In this document: one piece after another, positions 1 through 4,923 of the stretch
Layout: the number at the start of each line of letters is the position of its first letter
Position numbering within the stretch: the stretch's first letter is position 1
NCBI GenBank assembly: GCA_001824135.1
Contig: MHWM01000004.1
Location: 1-7,817, forward strand
Origin: Candidatus Zambryskibacteria bacterium RIFCSPLOWO2_02_FULL_39_14
GTDB taxonomy: Bacteria; Patescibacteriota; Minisyncoccia; Phycocordibacterales; Zambryskibacteraceae
Direction of reading: 5' to 3'
DNA: 7,817 nt
The notes under the pieces: generated by a model
The model's database searches: none
Told to the model about the DNA's origin: nothing
What the model saw: the letters and a program-made list of their open reading frames with translations, nothing else
Position numbers and translations under genes: made by a program

Positions 1-1
1 T

Positions 2-736
2 ATCATACGCAAATTTATAGCCAGAATGATTTTACGTAAAGCAGACAGCGTTAGAGTGGTTACAAAAGAACTTAGAGACAAAATATCTGCTATGACAAAA
101 GCTCGTATAAACATTTTACCCATATACATAGATTCTGCGCGTTTGGAAAGTGCAAAAGCATCTTTCGATTTACACACTCGTTTTGGTTGGCATTTCATAC
201 TTCTTGTCGTATCGCGTCTTGCTCCGGAGAAGAATCTGTCTTTAGCACTTGAGACTCTCGCCTTAGTCTATGATAAGTATCCAGATACAGGACTTGTGAT
301 TGTCGGTTCTGGACCAGAAATGGGTAGGCTAAAAGCATTAGCAAAAAAACTCAAAATTGAAAATGCAGTTGCTTTTGTTGGTTGGCAGGATGATATTACT
401 TCTTACTATAAAACTGCCAATGCTTTTATTCAAACATCATTGTTCGAGGGGTATGGACTCTCACTTATTGAAGCTGGTTTATCTGGTTTGCCAATACTTA
501 CCACTCCAGTTGGCATTGCCAAAGAGCTGGAATCGGGTAGAGATGTCTATATATATCCAGCAGATCGTCCAGATCTCTTTGCTCTTGGGGTCTTAGATTT
601 GATCAGGAATAATTTCAAACGTGAGAGTTTGCGAATCAATATGATGTACACACTTAAAAATAAACTGATTTCCAAAGAGGAATATTTGAAGAGGGTAATA
701 GAGAATTGGCAGAGTGCATCTAAGCAAATTCAATAA
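2..736 (+). CDS. Glycosyltransferase, GT4-like, C-terminal part (5' end outside window)
   Basis: This is the nucleotide-sugar-binding half of a GT-B fold glycosyltransferase that would move a sugar from an activated donor onto a lipid or glycan at the cytoplasmic face of the membrane. The frame is open from base 2 without a start, so the gene begins upstream; the first ATG (base 26) is internal. Counting from that Met, RKADSVRVVTKELRD (4-18) is the usual end of the N-terminal domain, VVSRLAPEKN (61-70) carries the Arg and Lys that bind donor phosphates, IVGSGPE (92-98) is the family glycine loop, and FEGYGLSLIEA (140-150) gives the EX7E motif with E141 and E149. TAA lies at 734-736. It converges with the cohesin gene 12 bases away, with no clear terminator between them. 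Family assignment is firm; donor and acceptor cannot be told. A role in envelope polysaccharide or protein glycosylation fits the surface-protein neighbourhood, but that is inference. Confidence 0.9.
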   Translation: MIRKFIARMILRKADSVRVVTKELRDKISAMTKARINILPIYIDSARLESAKASFDLHTRFGWHFILLVVSRLAPEKNLSLALETLALVYDKYPDTGLVIVGSGPEMGRLKALAKKLKIENAVAFVGWQDDITSYYKTANAFIQTSLFEGYGLSLIEAGLSGLPILTTPVGIAKELESGRDVYIYPADRPDLFALGVLDLIRNNFKRESLRINMMYTLKNKLISKEEYLKRVIENWQSASKQIQ

Positions 737-748
737 AAGTGGGGAAAC

Positions 749-1792
749 TTATTCGTTAGGAGGAAAGCCCCTTCTTCTTTTATAAATCACAAAAACCAAA
801 ATCAATAATACAAATACAATTATAATTATAATAGGATAAGAAACATTATCTGGCGTCGGACTGTACATGTATATCGATTCTCTCGCATTGAGAGCCGAGT
901 CATAAGCAATAATCGTCACTTTTACCGACTTGTTTTGTTCTTGCAAAATATAAGTATCGATACTGCGAACAGGAGGCAGGTCGCCTTCTATTACTTCATA
1001 GTAAGCGATACCTGATTGTTTATCTGTAGTACTGAAGGATAAAAACTTTTTACCGTCAAAAACTGATCCTTCTTGCCCCAAATAAATTTCAAAAGGTTCT
1101 GGTGGCGTCTTATCATTTGAAGTTAAATTATTCCAATCATCAACAGACTGCGAATCTGACTTTTTAGACAAGACATCTATGACCAAATTTTTAACACTTA
1201 CCTCATCTTTGGTACCTTTGCCGTCATTTAAATAAACAGAAAAATTATTAGGTGTCAGAGTGATTTGGCCTACTTCTTGCAATTTCAAAACAATATTGAA
1301 AATAATCGCGTCTTTGGAGTTTAAACCACCGGGGGACCCGCCAGCAAAAGAAATACTGGTATTGTCGACCGATGGCAAGGGTTTGCCAGGCCAAAGAGAG
1401 AATTTGGAACCCGATGTGTTGATATCAACCAATATACCAAGGGTTCCCCTTTGTTGATCAAGGGGAACCCTTGGTATATTGGTGTCGGTTGGATAGTCGA
1501 GCAAAACAGTGCCTTCAACCGCATTTATATTTTTATTTTCAGAATCAATACGAACGCTAAACATTATAGTATCCCCAACGAAAAAATCTGAATGACCCGT
1601 GTCTATATAAACATCAGAAGCAAAAACAAAGAGTGGGGAAATGTAAAATGTAAATATCAAAATGCAAAATGACAATGCAGAATGTAAAAATCTTAGTACT
1701 CGCTCATTTTGTTTGCCAGCCGAAGTCTCGGTGCAGGCGGGACTTTTGAATTTTGAATTATAATTTTTCATTTTGAGATTTAAATTTTCCAT
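749..1792 (-). CDS. Membrane-anchored cohesin-domain protein
   Basis: Predicted surface anchor that would hold dockerin-bearing proteins outside the cell. A hydrophobic signal segment (residues 34-58, ending near FVFAS) is followed by a cohesin domain at about 60-208: early strands (FFVGDTIMFSVRI), VDINTSGSKFSLWPGKP, then SISFAGGSPGG, which is very typical of cohesins. Next is a linker and a DKTPPEPFEI Ig-like domain (228-310). A C-terminal transmembrane helix (319-337) is followed by a KRRR stop-transfer. This topology puts the cohesin outside. Residues 104-122 are encoded by a perfect palindrome and interrupt an early part of the cohesin fold. Residues 9-57 come largely from repeat-like DNA. 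M1 is used here; M8 (1769-1771) is an equally possible start and neither has a clear ribosome site. It lies 6 bases after the dockerin gene on the same strand, so co-transcription is likely. Cohesin call confident; partner inferred. Confidence 0.88.
   Translation of the reverse strand: MENLNLKMKNYNSKFKSPACTETSAGKQNERVLRFLHSALSFCILIFTFYISPLFVFASDVYIDTGHSDFFVGDTIMFSVRIDSENKNINAVEGTVLLDYPTDTNIPRVPLDQQRGTLGILVDINTSGSKFSLWPGKPLPSVDNTSISFAGGSPGGLNSKDAIIFNIVLKLQEVGQITLTPNNFSVYLNDGKGTKDEVSVKNLVIDVLSKKSDSQSVDDWNNLTSNDKTPPEPFEIYLGQEGSVFDGKKFLSFSTTDKQSGIAYYEVIEGDLPPVRSIDTYILQEQNKSVKVTIIAYDSALNARESIYMYSPTPDNVSYPIIIIIVFVLLILVFVIYKRRRGFPPNE
1428..1483. repeat. In-frame palindromic element inside the cohesin gene
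   Basis: Perfect inverted repeat with 24-base arms (1428-1451 and 1460-1483) and an 8-base loop, TGTTGATC. The inner core AAGGGTTCCCCTTTGTT (1439-1455) is identical to 3461-3477 of the intergenic palindrome at 3455-3501; the outer arms (CCAATATACC type) differ. Read on the minus strand it supplies cohesin residues 104-122, including NIPRVPLDQQRGTLGI, without breaking the frame. It resembles in behaviour the Rickettsia palindromic elements known to sit in frame inside genes. That is an analogy, not a homology claim. A transcript of this arm could form a very stable hairpin. Confidence 0.88.
1639..1767. repeat. Composite AT-rich / GC-core repeat forming the cohesin signal-peptide region
   Basis: Three parts are visible. 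Bases 1742-1767 are the exact reverse complement of 4432-4457 at the start of the four-helix-bundle gene (26 identical bases). Bases 1715-1738 are a GC-rich, imperfect stem (GCCAGCCGA paired with TCGGTGCAGGC). Bases 1639-1692 are an AT-rich series of units like AATGTAAA and AATGCAAA. Together they encode roughly residues 9-51 of the cohesin protein, including NYNSKFKS and much of the hydrophobic signal. It looks like a dispersed noncoding repeat co-opted as coding sequence. The copy shared with 4432 is certain; the unity of the three parts is inferred. Confidence 0.6.
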
Positions 1793-1798
1793 TATCTA

Positions 1799-3388
1799 TC
1801 ATTTTTTCCATTGGTAGAGCAAGATTGAGAAGTCTACTGAATTTACTTTATTGTCTTTGTTTATATCAACACAAGGATTTTTAAACGGTGGAAGTTTTTG
1901 CCAGAATGCGAGCAAGATGGAGAAATCAACAGAATTTACTTTACTATCACCATTAAAATCAGCTCCATTACAAGAAACGGCAGATACTCCACCACCTCCA
2001 CCTCTTCCTCCACCACCTCCACCACCGGGAGGAGTAACAGTACCAGATTCAGCTGTAAATTGTTCCGTTGATGCCGCCCAGTTAGTTTCAGCTAAAGCTC
2101 GCGCCTTAACTTTGAACCAATAAGTTCCTACTGCTCCCACTTCATCTAAAGTCAACGACAGGTTTATAAAGCTTCCAGCGTTTATATATGCAGTATCTGA
2201 TCCAGAATCTATATCATCGTTTCCACCACACAAATTATCTTCACTGCTTACAATACAGTACACATAGTAAAAGTCGCTTGCCGAAGTTCCCACGTTGTCA
2301 ATTCTCACACTGGCAGTTATGGTCGGTATAATTCTGTCTGTAATTGCAATTATTTGAACGTCAGCTGGCGAGCTAGAAAGATTCCAATAATCATTTACTT
2401 TAACCGTTTCCCCATTAATGACGACAGAAACTACCGTCTCCCAAACACCACCGACGGCGCTACCACCAATACTGTAGCTATAGCTATATGTGCCGTCTGA
2501 ATCTTTGGTCATGATTCCAGCGGGGACTTGGACCGTTCCGACGGAGTCGGTAATAACCACTGTTGGTAGAGCATCGGCATCCGTTGGTATAGTGGCGTAA
2601 TTTAGAATCTGCAAGTTTGCTTTGTAAGCGGTGTTGACAGTGGTTTCTCCAAAGTCGGATAAAGTTACCGTCCAACCGCTTTCGATTTTGGCCGCTAGAG
2701 TTGAAGTGGCGGTGTCAATATAAGATTGAGTGGCAAGCGAACCTGTATCAAGACCAGCGCCGGTTAGGGTGCGGCTAACCGATGTCCAAACAGCCGAAGT
2801 CGTGTCAGTCACGAGAGTACCAAACGAAGTGAGAGTTCGACTGCTAAATGACCAGATCGAAGCAGGAAGCGTAGCAAACAAACTTGATGAAGCTGACAAA
2901 ACAGCAGCCTCGGTGCTGGCGCCAATGACTGCCGCGAGAGATGTTGTCGCTACTGTCAAACTTTCATCAACCACCTCTTTAATTGTACTAGTCGAAACCA
3001 ATGACCAATCAACGATAAAACTCTTATCTACTTTAACCAAGTCTCCCCTTTGTACAGTCCCGCAAATCATAACTGACGGCCAGACGCCGGAAGGGGCATC
3101 TGTCGCCGTTGTATAGTTATAGTAATGCCAGCCATCATCATTGGCCGTCATTAGTGTGGTTGACGAAACCATCTCCACATTAAGAGGATTGGATATCCCT
3201 ATCCAGCAGTTTGTCGTAGTCGCGACAAAATCATCGTCAAAGACAAATTCGCCCAAGATAACGGTGCCACCAGGAGCGATTTTTTGATAGTTATTAGCAG
3301 ACGCGACAGGAATTGAAAAAAAGCCTAAAAAAACAAAACAGAAAAATGAAAATAAAAAGAAATGAAAATTGGATGTGTAGTTCCTCAT
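1799..3388 (-). CDS. Secreted multidomain protein with C-terminal dockerin
   Basis: Exported protein that should dock onto a cohesin. From the chosen start (MRNYTSN) there is a hydrophobic signal peptide ending in PVASA near residue 31. Then come: a beta-rich N-terminal domain with paired cysteines (about 32-130); an Ala/Ser/Thr-rich helical stretch with two copies of a WxxxSRTLT motif (IWSFSSRTLT and VWTSVSRTLT, 22 residues apart); two Ig/CARDB-like beta domains (about 240-450); a Gly-rich linker (PPGGGGGGGRGGGGG); and a dockerin in the last 57 residues (codons 1802-1972). Both dockerin repeats keep the calcium-loop pattern D-x-N-x-D-x-x-x-x-x-x-D: DFNGDSKVNSVDFSIL and DINKDNKVNSVDFSIL. An in-frame ATG at 3433 would add MWYYFTIRNRRKKIP; I prefer 3388 because it places the charged n-region directly before the hydrophobic core. 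It leads the unit with the cohesin gene. No catalytic domain is recognised, so its job may be structural. Confidence 0.87.
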   Translation of the reverse strand: MRNYTSNFHFFLFSFFCFVFLGFFSIPVASANNYQKIAPGGTVILGEFVFDDDFVATTTNCWIGISNPLNVEMVSSTTLMTANDDGWHYYNYTTATDAPSGVWPSVMICGTVQRGDLVKVDKSFIVDWSLVSTSTIKEVVDESLTVATTSLAAVIGASTEAAVLSASSSLFATLPASIWSFSSRTLTSFGTLVTDTTSAVWTSVSRTLTGAGLDTGSLATQSYIDTATSTLAAKIESGWTVTLSDFGETTVNTAYKANLQILNYATIPTDADALPTVVITDSVGTVQVPAGIMTKDSDGTYSYSYSIGGSAVGGVWETVVSVVINGETVKVNDYWNLSSSPADVQIIAITDRIIPTITASVRIDNVGTSASDFYYVYCIVSSEDNLCGGNDDIDSGSDTAYINAGSFINLSLTLDEVGAVGTYWFKVKARALAETNWAASTEQFTAESGTVTPPGGGGGGGRGGGGGVSAVSCNGADFNGDSKVNSVDFSILLAFWQKLPPFKNPCVDINKDNKVNSVDFSILLYQWKK

Positions 3389-3440
3389 GGGAATCTTCTT
3401 CCGTCTGTTCCTTATAGTAAAATAATACCACACGCTAAAA

Positions 3441-3515
3441 ACTTTCCACAGAAATCCACTAAGGGTTCCCCTTTGTTTTACAAAGGGGAACCCTTAGTGG
3501 AGAGACTTTCCACAG
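3441..3515. repeat. Intergenic palindrome flanked by 11-base direct repeats
   Basis: A perfect inverted repeat with 21-base arms (3455-3475 and 3481-3501; one further T-A pair closes a 3-base loop) sits between the divergent dockerin and Tat-signal genes. Its core AAGGGTTCCCCTTTGTT matches the element inside the cohesin gene. The direct repeat ACTTTCCACAG occurs at 3441-3451 and 3505-3515, each 3 bases from the palindrome. The symmetric layout suggests either a target duplication left by insertion or a built-in flank of the element. It is not placed as a terminator, because both neighbouring genes start, rather than end, beside it. Confidence 0.85.
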
Positions 3516-3528
3516 TTCAAATCATCTG

Positions 3529-3561
3529 TTGCAGTAAAATCTGATACAATTTAAGTCGAGG
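3529..3561 (+). promoter_or_regulatory. Possible promoter -10 and ribosome site of the Tat-signal gene
   Basis: TACAAT at 3545-3550 could be a -10 element. TTGCAG at 3529-3534 is too close to act as a normal -35. GAGG at 3558-3561 lies 9 bases before the ATG at 3571 and is a plausible Shine-Dalgarno, which favours that start over the downstream GTG at 3730. On the opposite strand, TATTAT (3422-3427) may serve the dockerin-cohesin unit. All of these are weak matches. Confidence 0.3.
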
Positions 3562-3570
3562 ATTATAGAC

Positions 3571-4401
3571 ATGTTTTTACCTAATACAGATTCTTTCGTA
3601 TTAATACGAAGGCCAATCGTTAAAACTGGTTTTCCTGTATTTTTACCCAATACAGAATCTTTTCTATTAATACGAAGGTCAACTGTTAAGCCAGAGTTTG
3701 CCCCCACGCCTGTTTTAGAAGAAACAGGCGTGGGGGCAGAGTCAGACTCGGGACAATCCGAGGTTAATGACCAGAAAAGAAGGAACTTCCTGAAAGTTGC
3801 GGGTGTGGCCGGTGCCGGCATTGTCGCTTCCCAACTCTTCTCGCCTAAAAAAGCTTCGGCTTTAATAATGGGTTCCTCGCCGACGACTGGTGTAATTGGT
3901 GTCAAGGATTCAACCAACGCGAGAATAAATCCCGCCACCGAAGAAACCGTCTCTACGCTCGCCACCGAAGCAACGTTAGACGAGGTTTTGAAGACGTCGG
4001 ACTTAACCTTTGACGCCGGCTCTTTGCAAGTCAAGATTACTTCTGTCTCTGGCGAAGGTTCCAGTAGCTTTAGTGATTCAGGAGATGTGGCTCGAAGCGC
4101 CCTAGTAGACGGCGACCGACATGTCCAGGTCGATGTCTTGAGCTCGACACTGCCATCATCGGCTTCTACAGAGACAACGCTGCAGACTATTGCTTTTGGC
4201 GGCACACAATTTGCCCTTCGCCTGGCCACGGTTAGTGATGTCGATTACGTGGGGGAAGCGTCCATCGGGACAGCCACTTCGGCCGCATCATGGCGTATAA
4301 AGAAGGTCGACAGCGCTTCCGGCATTATTATCCAATGGGCCGACGGTAATGCGAGTTTTGATAACATTTGGGATAATCGCGCGTCTTTAACTTATAGCTA
4401 A
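3571..4401 (+). CDS. Tat-signal protein with phage-structural-like C-terminal domain
   Basis: KRRNFLKVAGVAGAGIVAS (69-87) is a twin-arginine signal: the RRNFLK core, a weakly hydrophobic Ala/Gly stretch, then an SPKKASA cleavage region near residue 97. The protein is therefore likely exported folded. The mature part begins with GVIGVKDSTNARINPATEETVSTLATEATLDEVL-type sequence, passes through a Ser/Asp-rich beta region, and ends with YVGEASIGTATSAASWRIKK and QWADGNASFDNIWDNRASLTYS. From memory this ending recalls phage tail or virion proteins. Residues 1-53 are unusual: two copies of FLPNTxSFxLIRR (2-14 and 24-36) come from a 66-base tandem repeat, and PTPVLEETGVGA comes from a hairpin. A GTG at 3730 (residue 54) would give a more normal 15-residue n-region; the GAGG before 3571 supports the longer form. 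It is divergent from the dockerin gene. The Tat call is strong, the function unknown. Confidence 0.75.
   Translation: MFLPNTDSFVLIRRPIVKTGFPVFLPNTESFLLIRRSTVKPEFAPTPVLEETGVGAESDSGQSEVNDQKRRNFLKVAGVAGAGIVASQLFSPKKASALIMGSSPTTGVIGVKDSTNARINPATEETVSTLATEATLDEVLKTSDLTFDAGSLQVKITSVSGEGSSSFSDSGDVARSALVDGDRHVQVDVLSSTLPSSASTETTLQTIAFGGTQFALRLATVSDVDYVGEASIGTATSAASWRIKKVDSASGIIIQWADGNASFDNIWDNRASLTYS
3574..3699 (+). repeat. 66-base tandem repeat, about two copies, with embedded palindrome
   Basis: Copy 1 starts at 3574 and copy 2 at 3640, both beginning TTTTTACC(T/C)AATACAGA and sharing TATTAATACGAAGG. The period is 66 bases (22 codons), so both copies read in the same frame and give the repeated FLPNT(D/E)SF(V/L)LIRR peptide. 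Copy 1 contains the perfect 16-base palindrome TTCGTATTAATACGAA at 3595-3610; copy 2 has a degraded version. The copies diverge toward their 3' ends. It could be a dispersed repeat captured as coding sequence, or an upstream regulatory array if translation really starts at 3730. Confidence 0.8.
3700..3737. repeat. GC-rich perfect hairpin within the Tat-signal gene
   Basis: Arms of 16 bases, GCCCCCACGCCTGTTT (3700-3715) and its exact complement (3722-3737), with loop TAGAAG. It directly follows the 66-base repeats and encodes residues 44-56 (APTPVLEETGVGA) if translated. The sequence is unrelated to the AAGGGTTCCCC palindromes, so it is a separate element type. It lies about 40 bases before the Tat motif. 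The alternative GTG start at 3730 is buried in its right arm, so folding could mask that start. Confidence 0.85.
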
Positions 4402-4404
4402 GGT

Positions 4405-4847
4405 TAATTCAAAAGTTAAAAGTCAAAATGCAAAATTATAATTCAAAATTCAAAAGTGATATCCGAACTCGCTGTTTTAACTTTAGCTTAAACGTAATTA
4501 CTGCTTGTGATTTGTTGCCAAATAAGCGAAGCGCTTGGGTTATATCCGATCAACTAATCAGATCGTCAACGTCAATCGGAGCAAATTTAATAGAAGGCCG
4601 AGCATCAAGTTCGAGACTGGAATTTAAAAAGTTCTATGAGATTGCATTAAAAAGCGCAAATGAAACGGTTTATTGGTTAGAATTATTAAGAGAGGCGAAG
4701 TTATTAGAAGCGACATCAGTAGATCCCTTGATTAAAGAAGCTAAAGAATTATGCAGTATGATAGCTGCCGGAGTACTCAAGCTTAAGGAGCGAAAATTTT
4801 GACTTTTTACTTACACTTATGACTTCTAAATTTTGACTTATGAATTA
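4405..4847 (+). mobile_element. Possible mobile cassette: four-helix-bundle gene between AT-rich inverted repeats
   Basis: The four-helix-bundle gene is bracketed by AT-rich DNA in inverted orientation. AAAAGTCAAAAT at 4418-4429 is the exact complement of ATTTTGACTTTT at 4796-4807, and TAATTC (4405-4410) mirrors GAATTA (4842-4847). Related TTTTGACTT and GACTTCT words fill 4801-4850. Genes of this family are known as intervening sequences in 23S rRNA and are often repeat-bounded. No transposase is visible and the exact ends are uncertain, so mobility is inferred. Confidence 0.45.
4428..4802 (+). CDS. Four-helix bundle protein (23S rRNA-intervening-sequence family)
   Basis: Small helical protein of 124 residues, close to the usual length of the family (PF05635 / TIGR02436). 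Diagnostic stretches are SDQLIRSSTSIGANLIEGRAS (about 41-61), corresponding to the conserved loop and second helix, then SRLEFKKFYEIALKSANETVYWLELLREAKLL as the third helix, and a final helix PLIKEAKELCSMIAAGVLKLKER. Members of this family form pentameric, basic, nucleic-acid-binding bundles; one relative (Avd) is an accessory of diversity-generating retroelements. No reverse transcriptase or template/variable repeat is seen here, so that role is not supported. The start codon lies inside the left AT-rich repeat, which gives the N-terminus NYNSKFKS shared with the cohesin protein. TGA at 4800-4802 overlaps the right inverted repeat. The gene separates the two phage-structural-like genes, as an insertion would. 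Confidence 0.92.
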   Translation: MQNYNSKFKSDIRTRCFNFSLNVITACDLLPNKRSAWVISDQLIRSSTSIGANLIEGRASSSRLEFKKFYEIALKSANETVYWLELLREAKLLEATSVDPLIKEAKELCSMIAAGVLKLKERKF

Positions 4848-4872
4848 TCTAAAGTTATCCACTCCCCAAAAC

Positions 4873-4900
4873 TTATTGACTACGAATTGTTGTGTATACT
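4873..4900 (+). promoter_or_regulatory. Candidate promoter of the 817-residue gene
   Basis: TATACT at 4895-4900 is a good -10 hexamer, 23 bases before the ATG at 4924. TTATTG (4873-4878) gives a 16-base spacer. The better -35 word TTGACT (4876-4881) would leave only 13 bases. The same GTATACT word precedes the FG-GAP gene at 7413-7419. The 121 bases between 4802 and 4924 otherwise hold AT-rich repeat remnants and no gene. Only a weak purine run (AAGAAAAA) precedes the start, so ribosome recruitment seems little dependent on Shine-Dalgarno pairing. Confidence 0.5.
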
Positions 4901-4923
4901 GTAGATAAAGATAAGAAAAATAT

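Noticed and set aside
1851..2123. Plus-strand frame with a polyproline stretch
   Set aside because: The prolines are the complement of the Gly-rich linker codons of the dockerin protein; no independent coding signal.
2730..3116. 128-codon plus-strand frame
   Set aside because: Shadow of the dockerin gene's Ala/Ser/Thr-rich region in the complementary frame; no domain or ribosome site.
3455..3501. Palindrome as a rho-independent terminator
   Set aside because: It lies between two divergent gene starts, lacks a following T-run on either strand, and has a sister copy inside a coding sequence.
3574..3699. CRISPR-like array
   Set aside because: Just two copies in direct tandem with no spacers and no cas genes.
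3522..4229. 235-codon minus-strand frame opposite the Tat-signal gene
   Set aside because: It is antisense to a gene with a clear Tat motif, its composition is Ser/Thr/Val-rich without a recognisable domain, and its C-terminal repeated peptide is only the complement of the 66-base repeat.
4428..4802. Four-helix-bundle gene as the Avd accessory of a diversity-generating retroelement
   Set aside because: No reverse transcriptase and no template/variable repeat pair are visible in the window; the protein fits the general 23S intervening-sequence family equally well.
3442..4863. DnaA-box-like words (CTTTCCACA at 3442 and 3506, TTATCCACT at 4855) suggesting an origin
   Set aside because: Only three imperfect matches spread over 1.4 kb, two of them part of the direct repeat around a palindrome; no dnaA/dnaN genes and no clustered boxes.
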